Below, piece after piece: positions 32,073 to 42,700 of a stretch of DNA of 64,000 nt. Source of the stretch: Dillenia suffruticosa (lineage: Eukaryota > Streptophyta > Magnoliopsida > Dilleniales > Dilleniaceae). Numbering within the stretch: the stretch's first letter is position 1; each line of letters begins with the position of its first letter. The stretch lies in contig JAVTVX010000013.1 of the NCBI GenBank assembly GCA_033439265.1, positions 3,188,501 through 3,252,500 of the forward strand, written 5' to 3'. Both the position numbers and the translations under genes were made by a program. The notes under the pieces are model-generated. The model did no database searches. It saw nothing but the letters and a program-made list of their open reading frames with translations, and was not told the DNA's origin.

Positions 32073-32087
32073 CCTGCTCTGATACAA
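32073..32087 (-). other. Primer-binding site of the Copia element
   Basis: Directly after the 5' LTR the minus strand reads TTGTATCAGAGCAGG, close to the standard TGGTATCAGAGC complement of plant initiator tRNA-Met. Confidence 0.9.
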
Positions 32088-32336
32088 TGATAAGAATTGA
32101 TTGTGAAAGGAAATGATTTTCCATTGAATCTCTTTGTTTTGATACATATGTATATATACAAAATTGATATACGTAATTATAAAATACAAAAAAATCAATT
32201 AAGCAAAGAAAAGGAAAAGAATCAACTAAAAAAGGAAAAGTCAATTAGACAATTAAAGGGAAGGGAATAATGGATGTCAAATCTTGTTTCTATAATCAAG
32301 TTTTCAATTGATATTATTTCCTTAATTCTGCTAATA
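32088..32336 (-). repeat. 5' LTR of the Copia element
   Basis: 249 bp, partner of the LTR at 27594-27842. About 96% identity by eye. Confidence 0.95.
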
Positions 32337-32341
32337 GTGGC
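32337..32341. repeat. Target-site duplication of the Copia element, right copy
   Basis: GTGGC immediately after the right LTR. Confidence 0.95.
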
Positions 32342-33179
32342 ATTTATGCGAGAGAATCCCATTACTCTCATCAATAGCCCATGCATGATGTTGCAAAAGG
32401 GAACATATGTACATACACTAGTATTTTTACATACATACATACATATATATATATATATATGTATATGTACATGTATGATGTTAGAATTGAATAGTTGTAG
32501 GAAGATATGAATGAGCCCAGAGAAAGAGTTGAGTATGGTGTGACTTAAATTAGACAAATCACAAAGGCATGCATAAAGAAAAAATATATACAAAAGGGCA
32601 AATGAGGGAAAAAAGGAATTATAAAGAAATAAAGTGTAGCAATCTTACACAAATTTATTTGCAGGTAAAAAAGGACAAAAGAACTCACACAGAGCGCAGA
32701 ATATGCAATCACCACATTACATTGTGTGGAGTTTTCGAAAGTAACCAAAACTATCCAGCCAAGAAAGCCTGCCGCTTGTGATTATTTACACTGTATAAAT
32801 ATAACACATTTTTCTCATTTATTTTTCAAAAATTCTTTTTTTTTTTTTAATGAGAGGGGAGGACTTCTCTCATTAAATTTAATTTATTATTGTAATTCTG
32901 TCGAGATATTGAAAATCAAAATGTTCTATCTTTTTTTAATTAATCTACTCCTAAGTAAGTTAAATTCATAACCTTAGGTTATATTTTTTTTTTATCAAAA
33001 TATTCTCCCCTTTTGTTTGAGTTATTTTATTATTGTTTTTTCTTTTACATAATGTACGATATAAGTCCTAGTTAGCATTAGGTTAAGCATGACCAATTGT
33101 TGGATTCATTAATTTTTTTTCCAAAATCCTTTCTTATGTTATTTCTTTATTTCTTTTTGAGAACAAATTTACTTCCATT

Positions 33180-33366
33180 ATTTTGTTCTAAGATTTTTTT
33201 TATTTGATCACCGGTATTCAAAAATCCGACTAATCCTCTTTGAAGAGCTGTGGGGTCCAATTTAGAGATCGACTCTCTCAACGTCTATTTTTTCTTTTTT
33301 AAAACTCGAACTTGAGATTTTAATTAAAAAAGTTTAGTGTACTACCATTAAACCTCAAGTCGTTGA
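33180..33366 (-). repeat. SINE-like copy
   Basis: On the minus strand: TTTAATGGTAGTACACTAAA, B-box-like TCTCAAGTTCGAGTTTT, GAGAGAGTCGATCTCTAAAT, GGATTAGTCGGA, TACCGGTG, then an A-rich tail. Same block order as the copy at 18155-18362. Confidence 0.65.
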
Positions 33367-33791
33367 TTTGTTCTAAGGCAACGCAGAAAAATCGTAACAA
33401 CCTACAACACATTGAAATTTTTACAAATACTTGATCTCTCTCTCATTTTCTTTTCTACCTTACTTTCTTTATCTTCTCGACATCCTATAGTCCAAGGGAT
33501 AGTAAGAGGAACCAAGACAAATTTGTGAAATTGGAATTGGAAAAATGATTTAGGTACAATGCATTACATAAAATGGGCTTCCACCACATTGCTTGTGGGT
33601 ACTCTTGAGGTGAGAATTGGATTTGATTTGAGATACAAACGATAGATTCAAAGAATTTTTAAAACCACAAGACAATGACATTCAAAAAAAATATGCAAGA
33701 CCTCGAGAAGTAACCGCTTTATAAGCTTGAAATAATTGGCTTTGAAATTTTGGACAAATATTCTCCCAATGGACCTACAACCACAGTGAGC

Positions 33792-33793
<2 letters not shown>

Positions 33794-33828
<35 letters not shown>
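33794..33828. repeat. (GA)n microsatellite
   Basis: About 17 uninterrupted GA units. Confidence 0.9.
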
Positions 33829-33830
<2 letters not shown>

Positions 33831-34861
33831 AGTTGGTAAAGACAAACAAGAAGATATACATTAAGTTAGCTTCTAGGCAAAACACAACCCCACAAGACAT
33901 TAGTGTTCCTTTACTTTGATTTATCTTCAAAATCCATTCCATCCAACTGATATGGATGTCCAGCAACCCCACAACTTTTCGCATTCCTTGGCTTCTGTAA
34001 ATTCGCATGTAATTGTAATTATAGTCTGTTTTCTTAAATGTAAATGTTTTTAAAGAAGAAATGTTTCATTTTTCATGTACGATGTACAAAGAGACGTTAT
34101 TTAATAAATTTTGAAATATAACTAAATATTTTTTGGATATATTTCTACTTATCTTAAATACTGTATTATTATACTCTTTAGGTTTATATTTAAATTTATT
34201 CGCCGATACAAAAGTTTTCAAGAGCAGGAGCAATACCTACACCCCTAGCATCATGATTATCCAAATGAATAGAATAATTTTTAATTATTCTATTTCCTGT
34301 AGAATTCTTTTGAAGATCTTCAAAATCAATTCACCATCTTGAGTCCACAACTTTTGTACCTTGAAGCACCCCCCCCCCTCCAACTGACGGGGACCCAAAC
34401 ATTATCCCAACATTTATCAAGAAAAAAAGAAAATCGGAAAAGATGAATATCATGAGCATTAAAAGTTAAGAATCATAATGATAAAATCAGACATACAAAA
34501 ATTTTATTTGTCATTCAAATTAGAATTAAATATCACCTGAACTTAGATTTAGTTTTAAATTCTCAAATTTTATCTTAAACCTACGATATATTAATATTTT
34601 ATCAATAATCTAATAAAATCGATACAATTATTTCCATCACAAAATATCGTATTAAATTTCGCGATATTTTGAGCACAGAACCCACTTCATGGTTTTACAT
34701 TAAAATATTTTATTTACTATAAATTTAATTTAAATTATAAAATTTGCATCAATAATTACTCCCGACCTGAATGACTTGAAATTAAGAAGGGAAAAGTGGT
34801 ATTTCTTATTTTCGATCTCCCGTACGTAATATTTCTTCAGCTGAGCACAGAGAGAGGGGAA

Positions 34862-34881
34862 GGGGGGGGGGGGGCGGGGGG
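34862..34881. repeat. Poly-G tract
   Basis: Thirteen G, one C and six G inside a GA-rich patch, a possible G-quadruplex site. Such runs are also error-prone in assemblies. Confidence 0.85.
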
Positions 34882-35016
34882 AGAGGATGTACCATTGCTT
34901 GCTGACAAAAACTCAAATCCGTTGGGTAGTGATTCTTTTAAACCATGTTTTCGTCCACGCGATCAGCGGTGTGATCCAGCACAAGCACCTATGAGCAAAT
35001 TGTCAAATCAGAATGA

Positions 35017-35033
35017 GCCACGTGTCATCCAAT
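35017..35033. promoter_or_regulatory. G-box/ABRE-like CACGTG with adjacent CCAAT
   Basis: GCCACGTGTC is followed within a few bases by CCAAT, in a GC-richer island and upstream of a GA-rich leader-like stretch. No gene is visible downstream, so the role is only suggested. Confidence 0.35.
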
Positions 35034-35835
35034 CATTAAAGGCCTCTCAGTGTTCTTCTGTCCACATAACAACACCGGCCTGCTCTTCTCGTTACATCAC
35101 CTCAGAGGCCTGACCCCACTCCCCCAGCCGGTTACCATTTCCATTACACGGCACCCCTCACCTCTGCATTCTTCTCTTTCTTCATAAAATTACTAAATTA
35201 CCCCTGAATTTTTTTATTCCTTATATTTTAGCTTGAGACACGTAGAGAGAGAAAGGGGTGAAAGGGAAGAAGAAAAAAGAGAATCACATGCTTTGTAAAA
35301 CAAGAAACTCAGAAAATAAAAAGAGAAGCAGAAACGGAAGCAGTAGAGCAGCTTTGTTTTTTTTCAAGAACAAAGATAACAACCTCTGGATATTTAAAAA
35401 AAATAAAAAAAAGGGAAGAATCAGAATCACAGAGAGGCAGAGGCAGTCCGTACTTTTTTAGAAGCTCTCGTGAATGGAGTCCCTCCCTCACTCTTTTCCT
35501 CTTTCTTTTTTTACTTTTTCTTTTTCTTTTTTTCTTTTAAATTAGGACTGTTCCATACTCGGAGTTCACAGTGATCTATCATGATCCAATCTCAATGTTT
35601 TTTTTTTTTGTTAATATATATATATATATATATATATATTGTCCGTTCTTCTTTCCAAACATTTCCTATTATTAAATTATACAAACACCAAAAATGTCAC
35701 ATAATTAATGTTTTATATGAAAATAAGGAGGGAGACTATATTCATGCTACTACACATTTCACATTGTGAATACCCCCCCCTCTCTCTCTCTCTCTCTCTA
35801 CTCTCTTTTCGACCGAAGTTCATAGTAGCTTTTCT

Positions 35836-35990
35836 TTTTTTATCATCGATATTCGAGTTTTATCTGTATAATTCGATTCGAGTATTATAGAATCTATTTT
35901 AAAGATTAATTCTCTCAAATTTTTTTTTTCATTCTCAAAGTTTAAATCAAAAATCTCTGATTAAAAAGATAGAGTTACTGATTACTTAAT
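35836..35990 (-). repeat. SINE-like copy
   Basis: On the minus strand it contains TAATCAGAGATTTTTGATTT, GAGAATGAAAAA, AGAGAATTAATCTTTAAAA and a final ATATCGATGATAAA, matching the copies at 8685-8850 and 36548-36712. Confidence 0.55.
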
Positions 35991-36547
35991 CTAAAAGAAT
36001 TTGGTTCATAACAGCTCTTTTTCATCAAGCTACTTAATTTTTTGCAAGCTTTATCTTCTACAGAGTGATAAATGAAAATGTTTCCTTTTCTTTATTCTCC
36101 TTTTTAGGCAGAGTGTATATTTGCAAATATATAATAAAAACTACATAGAAAACAAACCGAATCATTCATAAATAATTTCTCACTTGATTTATTTATTTAA
36201 CTATAAAATCCTATCACATTAAACTCAATTCTCAACTTATTTAACTATAAAAAAAACATTTCAGATGTATAATAATTTTCTCATTTACTTATAAATAAAA
36301 TTTAATTCGGATTATTTCGTTTGAATCATACTTGAAATTAAATATAATTTGAGCTAATTTGGAATTCTTAATTAAGTGACATCAAAAAGTGAAAAAGTTT
36401 GGAGGGTCAAACTTTCTAGGACATGATTTCAAATTCATTGAACAAACAAAGAAATTCAGTCTCGCCTAAAAATAAAATATAATAATAATAATCAAATAAA
36501 AGAAAAGTAGGCAAAGACAATAAAAGAAATACTAACTTTTTTTTATT

Positions 36548-36712
36548 TTTATTATCGATATCTAATTTTTATTTAATTAATTTAGTTTGAATATTATAAA
36601 ATTTATTTTAAGAATTGATTTTTTTAAATATTTTTTTTTTATTTTTAAAATTTAAATTTAAAATATTTGATTAAGAAATAAAGTGATCAATCAGAATTTA
36701 TAGGAATTTGAT
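36548..36712 (-). repeat. SINE-like copy, strongly decayed
   Basis: Co-linear with the copy at 35836-35990 and in the same orientation, only about 560 bases away. Transitions have turned most of its C/G into T/A. Confidence 0.5.
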
Positions 36713-39700
36713 AAAGAAATACTGCTTTGCTAGCACGATTAGTGGCATGTTAAATCAATTGTCTGGGCTGGGCTACTTAGTACCCTAAGAAACCTATATA
36801 AGAAAAAGGCTAGTTTGCTTTTCAGGGGAAAATGACAATTTTTTATTTCAAAAAAAATATATTTTGGTTTTAAGTCACGTCTGTCTATTTTATTGTGGAA
36901 GTGCTACATGGTCCAAAGGAGGATTTTTTTTTTTCTGTGACAAGGAAGAAAAAAAAGTGAAATTCAAATTTGAACTCTTGTTATAAGCAATGAGTTATTT
37001 AAATAATTATTTAAGCTTAAATGCAGATTTAGTTATTGTAATGAATTTAAATAAAATTCTTATTGGCACAAAATATTTTTTTTTTAAAAAAAAGCAATTT
37101 TAATTGGATTGATTTTGAATATTCGGCCAACAGTTTTTCTAATTTGAGAAATTGAGTAAGAGGACAAGTAAAATAGATGCACCTATCAAACATAATTTCA
37201 TTTCCTCGTATGACAATTTTTAATTCATTTTTCCCTTGTTCTTGGATTTCTAAGCAGCGGAAGATAAAGGAGAGATTCAATTCCAATTCTTTAAAAAAAT
37301 AACAGACATGGGACCAATCTAGCAACATGTTTCAACGTAATTTTCATGAAGTTGGGGTTGGGAAAAATAAAAATGAACTAGACATTAATTGTATCATGGA
37401 CCTTCATGTCTAATTTTCATAAATAAATTACTTTTAACTGATGGACAAGCGAGACCAACTTGAGCAAGGTCCCTGTATGTGAATAGAGTAGTTCTCTCTC
37501 CCTCTTCGGTTTTTTTTTTTTTTTTTTTTGTCGGTTACACTAGAATTTGAGCACGATATCATCAGGTTGAGTGAGGGAAAAAAACTGTCCTTGAGGACTC
37601 TCTCTTTCTCTCGTCGTTGCAATGAATTCAGGTTTGTTGGTCTCCTTACATAAGCCATGGATACATGAACATGGGAAGGATAAGGACATGTTCCGAATCT
37701 CACATTGCTCTTCCCATTTACAAGGAAGCACAAGCTCTTATATCAGAAATTGTTTCGAGGAAACTACTTTGCTGTCTGGCGTCTCTCTTTTCGCTCATCC
37801 ATCATTTTGCCTCTACCCCACCATGAGTACTCAATAAATGGTTCCTTGGCCACAAAACGCTTATCCTCACGTGACCGTCATGTGACGTCGAGTTACAAGT
37901 TGTTCATTTTCCAGCCCTACCCCACTCATACTGACAAGCACTCATGAACACTATACATTTGCTACGTAAGTACCCTTTTTGTGGGTATAATACCACATAA
38001 GTATTATTGGGGTATAAGACTACATGAGTATTATAACTAACTGGTGAACCAATCGCCTTACGATAGCACTTTGGTAAGACTCCATCACCGATAGCAGTTG
38101 GTAAACCAAGCATTTCAAAACAAACGAGCCTAATGGAAATGTCTAGTGGGGGTAGCTATGCTGGTGCACCGGCTCCATCCTTCTGCTATGTATATATATA
38201 TTTATGGGCTTGAGCACACGCCCCACCCCACACACCCCCTCCCCCCAAGTTACAGAAACTGATGAGAATTCATTCAATCTATTTGCAGAAGTAGTGTGAC
38301 TTTCAGAGAAAGGGGTGTAAAAACATTTCACCAAAAAAGCGGCATCATCTGTAGGGTCATCACTGAGAGGATGATGACCCCATGAAAGGGAATGAGAAGG
38401 ATTAGATCACTTTGAGTTAAGCCCTAGTAGTGACTTCAATCACCCACCGACATCGAAAGCTACGGTTTGTTGCCTTTAGCACTAAATACCATTGATATGG
38501 CTGGGTCCAGGTTTAGCGTCATTAGCCCCCGAAATTAGGACACGGTCTTTTTTAGACCACCCCACCCTGTGTAAACATGCTGGCAAAGGCTTAGACCAGC
38601 TTTTAATACCCCAATTCTTGGTTGGAATGATGTGGATATGCATAGTGGGCATCAACAGTGAGAGAAGGATCAAGACAGCAACTGAGGCTGTTTGATTTTA
38701 GTCGAGCCGACATGGATGGAGACAGATCTGAGAGCACTCGGAGCCAAGGAAGGCAATCAGGGAGCTAAAATTGTTTGGATATGGCACGCGAACTTTTAGA
38801 AATGTGCTGCTTTAGAGACAAGGGCAAGCGGAGCGTGCATGTACGTAGGAATGCCTGGAGTACAGATGCCCATGTTGAGTTTACATGCAATGAGGAGCAA
38901 AATTAGGGCTTTTGTAGCCTTTATAAACATGGTTCAGAATCAATAAATGACCCTTAAGATTTTAGAGTAACATGATTTATGGAAGACATTTGGAGGAACC
39001 AAATCGCATGGAATAATCAAGAATGAGCACAGTGCTATTTGGAGAATTTGAGCCCGGTTCAACATGGGAGAATTTGAGTTGAGTTCAACTTAAAGTAAAA
39101 GCTCTGTATGCCCCTGGTCTCCTTGAGAACACAATGGCAGGAAATGGTTTCCTCTGGCAAACCACTTTGTTCAACTTTAACAAAAATAACCTCAGCCTGA
39201 ATTGTTTAAGGCTGGCTCTAATTTTTCTACCGAATGCAAGCATGTGTGCTAAAAATACAGACCTGGATCATAAGCAACAACGCATGGAGTATTATTCTCT
39301 TTAGTACATTCTGAGAGTACTTTCATCATATTGTGTATACAATACATGAATGCAGCCCAGAAGGTTTGTATCTGTAATGAACCCAAGCAGATCCTAGGTG
39401 TACCAGTGCACAAACAGAGGGCGTAAACCAGGGATAAGTTGTCTAGTCATGAGTTTAGGACTTGAGAATAAGGATCTTAACAATTTAGCTTCTATAAGGA
39501 TGGTAACTTTTCAGTGCATCCGTCCACCAACGAATACCGTCATAAAAGCACAGAGCAAACAATCCTTCAAAATGCAGACCACATTGGCCTATGATCCTTT
39601 ACAACATATATCCTCAAACACTCCATAAATCCTGATAATGAAATCCTTTGATACGTCCACAAATATATCATAAAAAGGCCCATGCATGGCAACGAGAATG

Positions 39701-39756
39701 TTAGCACGGAAGGCCAGACACGGAGTGAAGGCCATGACTCAAGTTGAAGGAAGCCC

Positions 39757-42700
39757 CTAGTCAAATGCATCATCATCATCATCTGGGAGTGGCTGAGTGG
39801 CGGCTTTAGCAAGCTCAGCTTCATGCCTAAAAGAAACAAACACATCAGAAACGGTAAGAAATTATATCCAAGTCACTGTTCAGCTATGGCAGCTGTTCCC
39901 GGAAAGTGAACATGCACAAGAGGATGGTGCTGTGGAAAGCTTACATTATCAAGTGATTACAATCCTCATTGAAGACGACCCCCAAAAAAAATGTGGTCAA
40001 AGTAACAAACAATATGGACCAGAAAGTTCACCTGACAAGGGCTCTAATGGACCAATGACTCACATTTTCATCATTTGTAAATGCCAGGAAAACTAAAGCC
40101 TATAACAGCCAGCAGGAGAATCAACAGGTTCTCTTGAAAGAAATCCATTCTTTTTCCATTATCTTTCTAATTAATTTAGGGAAACAAAAAGCAGCAGTTT
40201 AGATGTTCCCTGTGTGAAACTTGAAAGCATTTGCATTTTTAAAGGCTTTGAAGTATACAAAAATGGGCATACATCTTACAAATGACCAATTGTCACTTTC
40301 TGTTATGATATTGGTCATTTTCTTTCAAGACAGTTTCAAGCATGCACTGCAAAACAGCATCCTAACTAGGCAGCCAATAATTTAAATGGTTGCTCAGAAG
40401 TCACAGTGTGTAAACATTCTAGCATAATTTAAAGAGCACATAAGGCATCTAGGTACTTACTGTTGCTGAGCAGCCATGTCAATTTGCACCTCTGGAGGGG
40501 CAAGTGCAGGAGATGCCACAAAATGAAGATTAGGATCCCTGAAATCGTCCAAAAAATTATTACACCTTTTCAATGAAAAAATACAGTGGTTATACTATAT
40601 ACTATCTTTCTTACCCTGCCAGTTTTCTGGCAAGATACAAGAAAGGCTTTTCAAAGTTGTAGTTGCTCTTTGCAGAGATCTCATAGTACTGCAAATTTTT
40701 CTTCCTGTGAAATGTGACCTGTTTTGCCTTCACCTGCCTGTTCTTCACATCAACCTTGTTTCCACAAAGAACAATGGGTATATTCTCACAGACACTGAAT
40801 TTTGCATTATAAAGAAATGAATGCCAGGTTAAAACCTTATCAAAAGTTAGATATCTAAGAAAATGAGTCACTGAAATTATTTACAGACCGGCAAAGATCT
40901 CGATGCCATGTTGGGACGTTCTTGTACGTCAGCCTGGCCGTAACGTCAAACATGATGATTGCACATTGCCCATGAATGCTGCATAAAGAAAAACAGATCT
41001 TAGCGATGAATAGGAGTTGAAGGAATTAACTGAAAATCTTTGTAAGGCATATCTCACAATCATTCCAGTCATGTGCCCAAGAAAACTAAAACTGGAAGAA
41101 ATCGTGGAAACCATAAAATTCACAATCAGTATATAAGGGCAACACCATGAGGGGAATAGAGATCCAATGAGAAACCATCGAATCCTTGGTGCATATTCTC
41201 TTCCTTTGCAACATTCGTTAAACTAACTCTCTCACTGAAAAACAAATGAAAATTCTTCTGACTTCCTCCCTCATGGCCATCCCCTTCCACAAATAATTCC
41301 TAGAATATAATCCTTGATTGCAGAAGCTTCAATGTATTCATCTTAGACACTTAACATCCACAAAAGATTCACCAACAACCTCTTCCAAACAGTTCTCGTA
41401 CCAGTACAAGTAGTGATCCAAGATACATATGTTGTTCTTTTCCCATGCCTCCATCCATTCCTTGCATACAATTAAAAATTTTGCATCATAATGAAAGATC
41501 TGATACAACAAAAATCAATGTCGTCACCACATGGAATTCAAAATCAGGAAGCAATTGTCTGCTTAATTTTTTAGCAGTCCTAAGACTTAAAGAGGGGTCA
41601 TCCCAATGCAAGTAGCTTGAAAGAGCAAACCTTGATCTCTCTAGTGCAAATAATACCAATTTGCTTGAGTACATTGAAAATTTGATGGTGGCCATAATTT
41701 TGAAGCACAGGCTCGTCAACATGAAAGCTTTTGCATGGTTCAACTTGTAAATATAGGTTCCATAAGAATGATACAGACCCAAGATTTGGCATACATTAAG
41801 CAGAAGTTTGCAGCAAGAAAACTAGAAAATTGGATAAATTGATTTTGCCTTGGAGGAAATGATGGACCTCTACTTAGAATCATGTCCTAAAAATGAGAGA
41901 ACACATTAGAAGGGACACTAGGCTATGGAACTGAAAGTGGCAAAATATTAGAGATCCTCAGCGCAATCCATCAACCAAGGTGGTAAAAAACAATACGAAG
42001 GTATACTTTGGAAATGCAATAACAATAACCTTGTGCTTTTAAGCTGAACACACACGGATGGAAGGACAACCAAACTACAGCAATAGAGCAATAGGGAGTT
42101 GTTCCTTATGCAGGACAAAGGGAAGAAGATGTGGAATACAGAATAGTGATATAATAGAGCTTTTCAGACATGGAGCCCGAGATAATTTAGCATAAGTTCT
42201 GGTTTGAAGAGTGCCTTTTTTTTATTATTATTACATGGACTCAAGGAACTTAACAATTTATGAAAAAGAGCTATAAGTGCAACATAAGGAATCCACAGCT
42301 GTCCATGTGAACATTGGAAGTAGTGACCACTGGGTCATCTATCCAACTTAGCTTATGATCAAAATGTAACAACATCAAGAAACAAAGGGCTATAAGTACA
42401 ACATCAGGAATCCATCGCTGTCAATGTGAACAGTAGAAGTAGGCATGGCCACAAGGCCATCTATCCAACCTGGCTTATGATTAAAATGTTTAAGATAAAA
42501 GACCAGATCATATAGACAGCACCAGCCAGATAGGTCAGCAGGCCAGGTATCCTTTTCACAAAAAATTAATTATACCAACCACATTATGACATGGTATACA
42601 TGTCAATCATTAAGGAAAAATAAAGAACTGTCTTAGGACGGAAAGAATCCACATCTCCGAGGTCTGCCAAAGAACAAGACACTGAGCTAACTTGTGAGTG

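Larger units (their letters stand above)
27594..32336 (-). mobile_element. Ty1/Copia LTR retrotransposon, broken fossil
   Basis: A 4743-bp element lying on the minus strand. Two 249-bp LTRs bound it, flanked by a perfect 5-bp duplication GTGGC. A primer-binding site for initiator tRNA-Met and a polypurine tract sit inside the LTRs. Parts in minus order: gag with a CX2CX4HX4C zinc knuckle (roughly 31.0-32.0 kb), protease and integrase (roughly 29.4-31.0 kb), then reverse transcriptase with YVDDIV and RNase H (roughly 27.9-29.3 kb). Integrase before reverse transcriptase identifies Copia. The sublineage (Ale- or Ivana-like) is not decided. The coding region is interrupted about four times, so it is not active by itself. 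The LTRs differ at about 9 of 249 positions (about 3.6%), which at commonly used plant rates means an insertion very roughly 1.5-3 million years old. Confidence 0.96.
32342..39560. other. Gene-poor interval between the Copia element and the Ran gene
   Basis: AT-rich DNA with three SINE-like copies, a (GA)n tract at 33794-33828, a G run at 34862-34881, a (TA)n tract at about 35615-35639 and a (CT)n tract at about 35780-35800. A GC-richer promoter-like island spans about 34900-35240. The block at 38.1-39.5 kb has balanced composition but no coding frame I recognise. The right end merges into the Ran 3' untranslated region. Confidence 0.5.
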
